Under the pieces are notes generated by a model. The model did no database searches and was not told where the DNA came from. It saw nothing but the letters and a program-made list of their open reading frames with translations. This document shows, piece after piece, positions 1 through 5,796 of a stretch of 8,660 bases of DNA. This DNA comes from Thermoleophilia bacterium. GTDB taxonomy: Bacteria > Actinomycetota > Thermoleophilia > Gaiellales > SKUG01. Numbering within the stretch: the first letter of the stretch is position 1; each line of letters starts with the position of its first letter. The DNA is taken from contig JAGQUL010000195.1 of assembly GCA_020438525.1 (NCBI GenBank), positions 1 through 8,660 of the forward strand. The letters run 5' to 3'. Both the position numbers and the translations under genes were made by a program.

Positions 1-697
1 CGTTGGAGTTCCCGTTCCCATTCCCATTCCCGTTCCCGCCGGCGCTCGGATTGTCGTTCCCGGTACCGGTGCTGGTACCGTCGGGCCGGCTGGTGGAGCT
101 GCTGGGGGCCGGGGGAGCCGTAGGGCTGGCGCCGTCGCGACTCGGCGTGGTGCGTACGGGTGCCGGTGTCGAATCGCTCGTGGAGCTCGAGCTGTCGTCG
201 ACCGTAGCGGGCGGCGACGGCGCTGGTGGTGCGGCACCGGTCGGCGTGGCCGCATCGTCGGTGGATGCGTCGTGGCGCAGCCTCGGTGCACCAGCTGCTT
301 CGACGCTCGTGGATCGAGCGTCGGAGGTGCCCTCGTCGGCGACCACGACGCCGGCCGCGTGGCTCGAACGCTGCGACGACTGCGCGACCGCGACGGGGCG
401 CGGAACATCCACGCCGATCGATTCGCCGATCTTCGCCGCGACCTTCTGCAGCGGCGCGGGAAGCTGCCCGGCGAGCGCGAGCGCGGGAACGCCGAGCACC
501 ACGAGCGCGGCGGCAACGAGCACGAGCACGCGTCGACGACGCCTGGTGCGCGTGCGGGCAGCTGTCGTGTCGACCCGCATCCGGCGCTGTTCGGCAAGGA
601 TCGCATCGAGATGTCGATCGACCAGGTGGTCGACGTCGGGCAACGCCGTTGCTTCGAGCATGCGTTCCACCTCCTGCTCTCGCTCGTCCCCGGTCAT
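1..697 (-). CDS. Putative anti-sigma factor, single-pass membrane protein, partial at C-terminus
   Basis: The gene starts at ATG 697-695, overlapping the TGA of the upstream sigma-factor gene as ATGA, and stays open to the left edge (232 residues visible, no stop reached). Residues 1-50 are charged and probably cytoplasmic, followed by an arginine run (50-56), one hydrophobic segment at about 57-77, and a long outer part. That outer part is low in hydrophobics and rich in Ser, Thr, Pro and Ala (about 105-212), then Gly and Asn, ending in a GNGNGNGN-type repeat at 221-230. Translational coupling to a sigma factor and the N-in single-pass layout are typical of anti-sigma factors. No HxxxCxxC zinc motif of the ZAS family is present, so it would be a non-zinc type. 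The function is inferred from position and topology; I recognise no named domain. The Ser/Thr/Pro stretch could span or contact the cell wall and could be O-glycosylated. Confidence 0.65.
   Translation of the reverse strand, partial: MTGDEREQEVERMLEATALPDVDHLVDRHLDAILAEQRRMRVDTTAARTRTRRRRRVLVLVAAALVVLGVPALALAGQLPAPLQKVAAKIGESIGVDVPRPVAVAQSSQRSSHAAGVVVADEGTSDARSTSVEAAGAPRLRHDASTDDAATPTGAAPPAPSPPATVDDSSSSTSDSTPAPVRTTPSRDGASPTAPPAPSSSTSRPDGTSTGTGNDNPSAGGNGNGNGNGNSN
8..37 (-). repeat. Hexanucleotide repeat encoding (Gly-Asn)n
   Basis: On the minus strand the unit GGRAAY (GGGAAC or GGGAAT) repeats four times in tandem across 37-14, with a degenerate continuation to 8 (GGG AAC). It encodes alternating Gly and Asn in the outer part of the putative anti-sigma factor. 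The third-base differences (AAC/AAT) show the array is not perfectly homogeneous. A unit length that is a multiple of three means slippage would change the length of the protein but not its frame. Confidence 0.8.
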
Positions 698-1242
698 CGG
701 CGCGCCTCCTCGAGTCGAGCTGCGATCGCGTCGATGCCACGGCGCTGCTGCATCTTCACCGCTGCCAAGGTGGAACCCAGCACCTCGGCAATCTCACCCT
801 GTGGAAGATCGAGTACGTAGCGCAGGTACAGGACCGCGCGCTGGGTCGCCGGCAGGCCTCGGAACAGGTGCTCGAGCTGGGCCGGATTGTCGACCGGGGG
901 ATCCGGGTCGGTTTCGGCCGCTGTCTCGGGCGGCTGTGCGACCGGCACCTCCGCCATGCGTCGAGCGAACGCGCGCCGATCATCGACGAGCCGGTTGTGC
1001 GCCATGCGCAGGATCCAGCCTCGGAACTCCGGATCGGATCGGCCCTTGAAGTGCTGCAGGTCACGAACGACCTGCAACCACACCTCTGCGAGCACGTCCT
1101 CGGCCGCATCGAGGCGCTGGGCGCGCAGATAGCCGAGGACCGCGGGCGCATGCTCGCGGTAGAGGAGCTCCCACGCGGAGCGATCACCGTCGCGTGCGGC
1201 GGCGATTCTCGCTTCGAAGTCAGGGGGCTCAGGGGACGCCAT
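694..1242 (-). CDS. ECF-type RNA polymerase sigma factor (sigma-70 family)
   Basis: The protein is 182 residues, a normal length for a two-domain ECF sigma factor. Sigma region 2 lies at about 24-92, with the AAEDVLAEVW core-binding helix (46-55) and FRGWILRMAHNRLVDDRR (73-90) covering the -10 melting and recognition part. An acidic, Pro-rich linker (98-122) follows. Sigma region 4 lies at about 127-176, with the LPATQRAVLYLRYVLDLPQGE segment split over 130-150 and a helix-turn-helix at 147-170. ATG 1242 is the only good start: codons further upstream in this frame give no convincing start and do not look like sigma sequence. The purine-rich GAAGGG abuts the ATG directly, which is poor Shine-Dalgarno spacing, so initiation may be weak. 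It would direct RNA polymerase to a small regulon and is held by the overlapping membrane gene. The divergent polysaccharide operon is a candidate target (inference). Confidence 0.92.
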   Translation of the reverse strand: MASPEPPDFEARIAAARDGDRSAWELLYREHAPAVLGYLRAQRLDAAEDVLAEVWLQVVRDLQHFKGRSDPEFRGWILRMAHNRLVDDRRAFARRMAEVPVAQPPETAAETDPDPPVDNPAQLEHLFRGLPATQRAVLYLRYVLDLPQGEIAEVLGSTLAAVKMQQRRGIDAIAARLEEARR

Positions 1243-1265
1243 CCCTTCGCAGCGTAGCCGAACGA

Positions 1266-1294
1266 GTCGCGCCGTCCAACAAGGACGGCGCGAC
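1266..1294. repeat. Perfect 12-bp inverted repeat with 5-base loop
   Basis: The arms GTCGCGCCGTCC (1266-1277) and GGACGGCGCGAC (1283-1294) are exactly complementary around the loop AACAA. The structure sits 23 bases upstream of the sigma-factor ATG, within its probable leader. No T-run follows on either strand, so it is not a typical intrinsic terminator. It could be a leader hairpin affecting sigma translation or an operator for a dimeric regulator. Confidence 0.8.
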
Positions 1295-1398
1295 GGAGTG
1301 ACGACGCCTGACGCGACACTCGGGGTCGAATCGCATGGCGGTGCGGATCGACGGCCGATCAGGCATTCGCACGCGGCCGTTCCGGATGTGACTCCGAT

Positions 1399-1475
1399 CG
1401 ACCGCTCGATACCTAAGGCGATGCGGGCGGCAGAAAGGTAACAACGACCGCTCCGACCGTTCGATTCGACCGCTC
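1399..1475 (+). repeat. Four copies of CGACCGYTC
   Basis: The nonamer CGACCGCTC occurs at 1399-1407, 1445-1453 and 1467-1475, and the variant CGACCGTTC at 1454-1462. Spacings are 46, 9 and 13 bases. The clustering in a non-coding divergent region could mark binding sites for a regulator. The word is GC-rich, however, and partly expected from base composition. Confidence 0.45.
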
Positions 1476-1487
1476 GGAGGCCTCCGA
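1474..1487. repeat. 14-bp perfect palindrome
   Basis: TCGGAGGCCTCCGA equals its own reverse complement, and the flanks pair again (CG/CG) beyond one mismatch. A second pair, CCGTTCG (1457-1463) with CGAACGG (1485-1491), nests around it. Its place near the middle of the divergent region fits an operator site. No regulator is identified. Confidence 0.5.
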
Positions 1488-1537
1488 ACGGCGGCGAGAG
1501 CGGCCACCGCGCGGCCGGATCCGAGGGTCGAGCCGCC

Positions 1538-1564
1538 GGAAACCGCATTCCCGCGTTCAAGTCC
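1538..1564 (+). promoter_or_regulatory. Candidate ECF-sigma promoter for the polysaccharide operon
   Basis: GGAAAC (1538-1543) is followed after 17 bases by GTCC (1561-1564). Many ECF sigma factors recognise a GGAAC-like -35 element and a short -10 element containing GTC or CGT at this spacing. The site points toward the operon and would leave a leader of roughly 110 bases. This is one pattern match in a GC-rich region and is weak evidence. Confidence 0.25.
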
Positions 1565-1670
1565 GGCGGCGTGGCTGCCGATGCGCGGGACGTGCACCGC
1601 GCCGGACGGCGAGGTGTGCCCGCGGGCGAGCACGCACCCACGCCGCCCGAAGGTCCACACGCACCACCAC

Positions 1671-1676
1671 GAGGAG
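1671..1676 (+). promoter_or_regulatory. Ribosome binding site for the PIG-V-like gene
   Basis: GAGGAG lies three bases before ATG 1680. It supports this start over the in-frame ATG at 1581, whose extra 33 residues look non-coding and which has no comparable site in front. Confidence 0.6.
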
Positions 1677-1679
1677 TCA

Positions 1680-2903
1680 ATGGCACACGGCGGACATCCC
1701 GCCCGACCCGGCGACGACGCTGGCGTACCTGCAGCGTCGCTTCGAGCCGTGCCCGACGAGCCCGAGACGGGCACGTCCGGGCAGTCCCGCCTGCGCTCGC
1801 ACGTGCACGAGTGGCAGCCCGTCTACGTCGCGTTCGCGCTCAGCCGTCTGCTCGTGTTCGTCGTGGGGTGGGGCGCCGAGCTCGCGATGCGGGCCTTCGA
1901 CGTGGATCCGGCCAGGTGGCGCCCGTTCGCGTTCGCGGAGACCTATCCGCACTACGCCGACGTGGCCACCAACGGCTACACGCTCGACAACGCGTTCAAC
2001 CACCCGCTGCTCCCGGCGCTGATGGCCGGGGGCGATGCGATCGGGATTCCGATGTGGCTCACGGCGTTCGTCGTGTCCAACCTCGCGTTCCTCGCGGGGC
2101 TCGTGGGGATCGCGATCCTCGGCGAGCGGTACGTGGGACGCGACGCCTCGATCCGCGGTGCGACCTACCTGGCATTCGCGCCGTTCGCCTACTGGTTCTC
2201 CGTGACCTCGACCGAGGGACTGCTGCTCGTGCTGGTCGCCGGCAGCGCGCTGCTCGCACTGCGAGCGACACCTGCCTCCTGGCTCGGTGCCGGCGCGCTC
2301 GCCGCGCTCGCGGTGCTCTGCAGGCCACCCGGCGCGCTCGTCGGCGTGCTGCTGCTGTGCATCGCGATCAGCCAGCTCTCGACGGGGCGACTGCGAGCCA
2401 GGGGAGTCATGGCCGCCGTCGCTGCCGGAGCGATGATCCCGGCGGCGCTGCTCGCGTTCTTCGCATACCTCGATCGCCGCACCGGTGACGCGCTCGCGTC
2501 GCTGCACTCGCAGGCCGACTTCAACCGCGAGCTGACGCTCGACGGTCCGTTCCGTGCGATCGGCTCGGGACTGGGCAACGCCGCCGGCGGCAGCATCGGT
2601 CAGGCGGTCGAGCTCGTGGCGACGTTCGGCGCTGCGGCACTGCTCGTGCTGTTCGCCGCGCGCGCCGCGGGTGATCGATGGGAGATCCGCGGCTGGACCG
2701 CGTTCGGCGCCGCAAGCCTGCTGCTGCCGCTCGCCACGGGCGTGCTGTGGCAGATGCCGCGGTTCGCGCTGCTGATCCCGCCGGTGTTCTGGATGCTTGG
2801 CAGGTTCGGCGCCCATCGCCGCCTGCATGTCGCAGTGCTCGTGCTCTTCCCGGTCGCACTCGCAGTGAAGGTGGCCGCAGCAGTCGTGGGGGTCGAAGGA
2901 TGA
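1680..2903 (+). CDS. PIG-V-like polytopic mannosyltransferase (GT-C fold)
   Basis: The protein is 407 residues with a hydrophilic N-terminus of about 45 residues and roughly ten membrane segments (approximately 47-67, 127-147, 162-180, 182-196, 200-213, 216-232, 243-263, 308-328, 340-356, 362-377 and 383-403). Signature stretches of the PIG-V/GPI-mannosyltransferase-like family are visible. YADVATNGY (92-100) and FNHPLLPAL (106-114) resemble the family's A..GY...F.PlyP loop. APFAYWFSVTSTEGLLLVL (167-185) matches the P.aff.s..tEslf motif, and CRPPGAL (214-220) and MPRFALLIPP (359-368) match later conserved blocks. Enzymes of this fold take a sugar from a polyprenyl-phosphate donor on the outer membrane face. 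Donor and acceptor here are unknown, so mannose is a family-level guess. It is the first gene of the operon, and its TGA overlaps the next ATG. Confidence 0.75.
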   Translation: MAHGGHPARPGDDAGVPAASLRAVPDEPETGTSGQSRLRSHVHEWQPVYVAFALSRLLVFVVGWGAELAMRAFDVDPARWRPFAFAETYPHYADVATNGYTLDNAFNHPLLPALMAGGDAIGIPMWLTAFVVSNLAFLAGLVGIAILGERYVGRDASIRGATYLAFAPFAYWFSVTSTEGLLLVLVAGSALLALRATPASWLGAGALAALAVLCRPPGALVGVLLLCIAISQLSTGRLRARGVMAAVAAGAMIPAALLAFFAYLDRRTGDALASLHSQADFNRELTLDGPFRAIGSGLGNAAGGSIGQAVELVATFGAAALLVLFAARAAGDRWEIRGWTAFGAASLLLPLATGVLWQMPRFALLIPPVFWMLGRFGAHRRLHVAVLVLFPVALAVKVAAAVVGVEG

Positions 2904-4597
2904 ACGAACATCGACAGGGAGTCGACGTCGCCAAGGTGCTCGGCATCGTGGGACGACGATGGAAGACGGTGCTGGCGATCACGCTCCTCGCGGCGATGGC
3001 TGCATACGGCTACGTCACGTACATGGCCAAGCCGGTGTACGAGAGCACGGCACTGGTCTCGTACCAGGCACCGGACCGCTCCTCGAACCCGACTGGTGGC
3101 GCGCTGCCGTCGTCGGGCATCACCCGCGAGGACGTGCAGACGCTCGTGGCGATCGCCGACAACCAGCAGGTCGTGGAGGCCGCTGCCAAGGAGCTCGGGA
3201 TCCGACCCGGCGAGCTGCGCCAGTCGGTGCACGTGCAGGCACATGGCGAGGCGTCGATCGTGGCGTTCATCGCCCGGTCGGGCGACTCCAAGGAAGCCGC
3301 CCGTCGAGCAAATGCATGGGCCACGGCATTCGTCGGCGATCGCGTCGCGGCCGCCAACCAGAGCCTCAACAAGGTGGTGAACGACCGCAAGGCGGACCTC
3401 AAGGTCGCGCAGGCCGAGTTCCGCCGCCAGCCCGCCGACGACAAGGATCCCACCGCGAAGAACACGGCGTTCTCGTCGCTTGCCGATGCGGAGGCGCAGA
3501 AGGTGCTGTGGACCGGCGCGATCAAGGTCTCCAACCAGGCACAGGAGCCCGACCTGCCGATCTGGCCGAAGAAGCTGCCGACGCTGATCGCCGCGATCCT
3601 GATCGGGCTCGGCATCGGCTCCGGCGTGGCGCTGCTCACCGCCCGAGTCGACAACCGCCTCCGCGGCGACGACTTCGATGCGCTTCCGGCACCGGTGATC
3701 GCTCGCGTGCCGATGTCGCCTCGCGCACCCAAGGCAACGCCGCTCGGTCCCGCGATGGCAGAGCCGATCGTGGCCGACAGCTTCGCGGCGCTCGGCTCGC
3801 GCGTGATGCTCGACCGCTTCGGCGACGGCGCGCACGTGATCCTCGTCACCAGCGCACGCAGCGGCGAAGGCAAGAGCTCGGTGGCCGCGAACCTCGCGTC
3901 GGCGCTCGCGCTCGGTGGTCGTCGCGTCGTGCTCGTCGATGCCGACATGCGCCGCCCGACCCAGGACGTGGTGTTCCCGATGCTGCAGAACCGCCCGGGC
4001 CTGAGCCAGGTGCTCACGCGCGGCGCGGAGCTCGAGGCATCGCTCACGCTCGTGGCGCCGAACCTCGCAGCGATCGCGTCGGGTCCGCGTCACTCGAACG
4101 CGTCGGTGCTCCTGGCGAGCGTCGCGTTCCGGCAGATGCTCGACCGGCTCGCGCAGATCAGCGAGGTGATCGTGATCGACGCACCGCCGGTGCTCGCGGT
4201 CAAGGACGCGCTCGCGGTCGCGCCCGCAGCCAACCAGGTCCTGCTCGTGGCGCGCGTGGGGTCGTCCGACATTGCCGAGGTCGCCGAGGCGCACTCCTAC
4301 ATCGCGAGCGCGGCGCAGACCCCGCAGGCGATGGTGCTGGTCGGCACCGAGCGCCCCGAGGGCTACGGCTACGACCAGGAGCTGCGCGTCGCACCGCGCG
4401 TCGCGATGCCCAGCACCGCCCCGCAGGCGCAGCAGCAGCGACCGACCGCCCAGCCGCCGGCCGCAGGTCAGGCTCCCGCGGCGAGCGGCAACGGCGCCGC
4501 ACCCGCACAGCAGCAGCAGCAGCCACCCGCGCCCCAGCAGGGACTGCCGTCGCCGCCCGGTGCGGCAGGAGGTCGACCGGACGGAGCGGTCGCGTAG
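2900..4597 (+). CDS. Wzz/BY-kinase: polysaccharide chain-length determinant with C-terminal tyrosine-kinase-type ATPase
   Basis: ATG 2900 overlaps the previous stop (ATGA), giving 565 residues. The Wzz part has TM1 at about 21-41, an outer region at about 42-225 and TM2 at about 226-248. A Pro-rich PDLPIWPKKLP stretch (217-227) precedes TM2, as is usual. The cytoplasmic BY-kinase domain follows with Walker A SARSGEGKS (318-326, Lys325), Walker A' VVLVDADMRRP (343-353, Asp347/Asp349) and Walker B VIVIDAPP (423-430, Asp427). Such proteins set chain length and couple polymerisation to export of capsule or exopolysaccharide. The tail (about 500-565) is Pro/Gln/Ala-rich with a Q run at 537-541. 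It lacks the usual tyrosine cluster; only Tyr489 and Tyr491 lie just before it. Autophosphorylation may therefore be reduced or altered, though the ATPase site looks intact. The outer region is short and predicts little coiled coil. Confidence 0.9.
   Translation: MNEHRQGVDVAKVLGIVGRRWKTVLAITLLAAMAAYGYVTYMAKPVYESTALVSYQAPDRSSNPTGGALPSSGITREDVQTLVAIADNQQVVEAAAKELGIRPGELRQSVHVQAHGEASIVAFIARSGDSKEAARRANAWATAFVGDRVAAANQSLNKVVNDRKADLKVAQAEFRRQPADDKDPTAKNTAFSSLADAEAQKVLWTGAIKVSNQAQEPDLPIWPKKLPTLIAAILIGLGIGSGVALLTARVDNRLRGDDFDALPAPVIARVPMSPRAPKATPLGPAMAEPIVADSFAALGSRVMLDRFGDGAHVILVTSARSGEGKSSVAANLASALALGGRRVVLVDADMRRPTQDVVFPMLQNRPGLSQVLTRGAELEASLTLVAPNLAAIASGPRHSNASVLLASVAFRQMLDRLAQISEVIVIDAPPVLAVKDALAVAPAANQVLLVARVGSSDIAEVAEAHSYIASAAQTPQAMVLVGTERPEGYGYDQELRVAPRVAMPSTAPQAQQQRPTAQPPAAGQAPAASGNGAAPAQQQQQPPAPQQGLPSPPGAAGGRPDGAVA
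4508..4522 (+). repeat. (CAG)5 tract in the kinase tail
   Basis: Five CAG codons in a row encode Gln537-541 inside the low-complexity Pro/Gln/Ala tail of the Wzz/BY-kinase. Length change by slippage would stay in frame. The wider tail (about 4420-4590) is also compositionally biased. Confidence 0.85.
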
Positions 4598-4599
4598 GC

Positions 4600-5796
4600 A
4601 TGGCTGGATTCCGCGTCCTGCACGTCACCGACTACGCATCCATGTACGAGGGTGCGTTCATCCGCCAGCTGCGGATGCTCGACGAAGACCTGCGCTCGCG
4701 CGGCGCACGACCGAGCGCGCTCTGTGCCACCTCGGCAGCGCTCGAGCGCGACTGGGCGCGAACCCTCCAGGACGACGGCTGGACGCTGCGCGAGGTGCCC
4801 GCCGGATCGACCAGGCCCCAGCGACACGTTGCGCGCGCGATCGCCGACGCGGTGCTCGAGGAGCAGCCCGACGTGGTGCACGTGCACTTCGGCACCTACG
4901 ACCTGTCCACGCGCCGCGCGCTGCGCAGCGTTCGCCGCCTGCTCGGCCCGGCGATGCCGAAGCTCGTCTGGCACTACCGCACGGCGCTCGAGACCCCGGT
5001 CGCCGAGCGGTCGCCGCTGCGACGCGCGAAGGACTACCTCAAGTTCGAGCGAGCAGGGCGCGACGTCGACCTGTTCGTGGGCGTGACCCGCGCGCTTGCC
5101 GACGAGGTCGCCGCACGCGGCGCCGCGCGCGAGCGATCGGTAGGGATCGTCGCGGGCTGCGACACCGAGCGGTTCCGGCGCGACTCGGCGAACCGCGACC
5201 GGGTTCGCGACCGGCTCGGCGTGGCCGACGACGAGGTGATGGTGCTCCACATGGGGTGGAGCTGGTACCGCAAGGGCGGCGACCTGCTCGCGGAGGCGAT
5301 GCGATCGCTCGAGACCGGAAGCGGGCCGCGCATCCGCGCGTTCTCGATCGGCGCACCCGACGACGAGCTGCTCGGCAGCGTGCAGCCACTACCGATGAGC
5401 GATCGCGTCCACGAGTACCACCAGGCGAGCGACATCTTCGTGAGCGCGAGCCGCTCCGAGGGCTTCGGCAACGGGCTCGTCGAGGCGATGGCCTGCGAGC
5501 GCGTCGCGGTCGCCGCCGCCGCAGAAGGCCAGGTCGAGACCTTCGCCGGGCTCGACGGGGTCGAGACGATCCCGATCGAGGACTCGCGCGCGCTCGCCGC
5601 CGCAATCCGCGATCTCGTACGACGTCGCGCGAGCTGGCCGGCGCTCGGCCAGGCCAGCCGTCGGCACGTCCTCGAACACCACTCGATGCGCCGATGGGCA
5701 CGCGACATGGCCGACGCGTATGCACGGCTTCGCCCCGAACGACTCGCGTCGTCGGATGCACGCACGGGCAGCGACCACGCCGCGGAGGTCGCATGA
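4600..5796 (+). CDS. GT4-family glycosyltransferase
   Basis: The protein is 398 residues, a normal length for a GT-B fold GT4 enzyme, starting two bases after the previous stop. The N-terminal Rossmann domain begins with FRVLHVTDYASMYEGAF (4-20), where the MYEGAF loop takes the place of the usual glycine-rich acceptor loop. DVVHVHFGTYD (91-101) is the typical mid-domain strand. The C-terminal donor domain begins near 212 with VMVLHMGWSWYRKGGDLL (213-230), where Lys225 is the usual phosphate-binding Lys and the Arg normally found just after the glycine is replaced by Trp220. The E-x7-E motif is EGFGNGLVE (Glu287 to Glu295). It should transfer a nucleotide-activated sugar with retention of configuration on the cytoplasmic side. 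Donor and acceptor cannot be told. The best GGAG is 13 bases before the ATG, so translation may depend on coupling. Its end overlaps the next start by ATGA. Confidence 0.88.
   Translation: MAGFRVLHVTDYASMYEGAFIRQLRMLDEDLRSRGARPSALCATSAALERDWARTLQDDGWTLREVPAGSTRPQRHVARAIADAVLEEQPDVVHVHFGTYDLSTRRALRSVRRLLGPAMPKLVWHYRTALETPVAERSPLRRAKDYLKFERAGRDVDLFVGVTRALADEVAARGAARERSVGIVAGCDTERFRRDSANRDRVRDRLGVADDEVMVLHMGWSWYRKGGDLLAEAMRSLETGSGPRIRAFSIGAPDDELLGSVQPLPMSDRVHEYHQASDIFVSASRSEGFGNGLVEAMACERVAVAAAAEGQVETFAGLDGVETIPIEDSRALAAAIRDLVRRRASWPALGQASRRHVLEHHSMRRWARDMADAYARLRPERLASSDARTGSDHAAEVA

Larger units (their letters stand above)
1243..1679. other. Divergent intergenic regulatory region
   Basis: These 437 bases separate the minus-strand sigma gene from the plus-strand polysaccharide operon. 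Open frames cross it on both strands, but their translations are Arg/Pro-rich and show no domain, as expected by chance at this GC content. It contains a 12-bp inverted repeat close to the sigma gene, a 14-bp palindrome near the middle, four CGACCGYTC words and a candidate ECF promoter pointing at the operon. Promoters for both directions must lie here unless the sigma gene is read from further away. No clear housekeeping -35/-10 pair could be assigned. Confidence 0.7.

Noticed and set aside
3..1049. Plus-strand frame starting with a Phe-Pro repeat
   Set aside because: It is the antisense reading of the Gly-Asn repeat and of the sigma and anti-sigma genes, with no domain of its own.
1266..1294. 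Hairpin read as an intrinsic terminator
   Set aside because: There is no T-run on either strand, and no gene ends here: both flanking genes point away from the region.
1581..1679. Earlier ATG start for the PIG-V-like protein
   Set aside because: The 33 added residues look non-coding, and GAGGAG sits just before ATG 1680 instead.
1677..2828. Long minus-strand open frame (383 codons) opposite the PIG-V-like gene
   Set aside because: The product is Arg/Glu/His-rich with no domain. Third positions of the plus-strand gene explain the lack of stops, and the plus frame shows clear membrane segments and family motifs.
2600..4294. Long minus-strand open frame (564 codons) across the Wzz/BY-kinase gene
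   Set aside because: It lies opposite a gene with intact Walker motifs, and its Arg/His/Asp-rich composition is typical of antisense frames in GC-rich DNA.
2959..4599. N-terminal extension of the first GT4 frame over the kinase gene
   Set aside because: The extension is a shadow frame rich in Arg and Gly. The GT4 domain begins cleanly at ATG 4600, two bases after the kinase stop.
4272..5792. N-terminal extension of the second GT4 frame
   Set aside because: The extension is Arg/Pro-rich shadow sequence within two other genes. ATG 5793 has GGAGG in front and starts the Rossmann domain.
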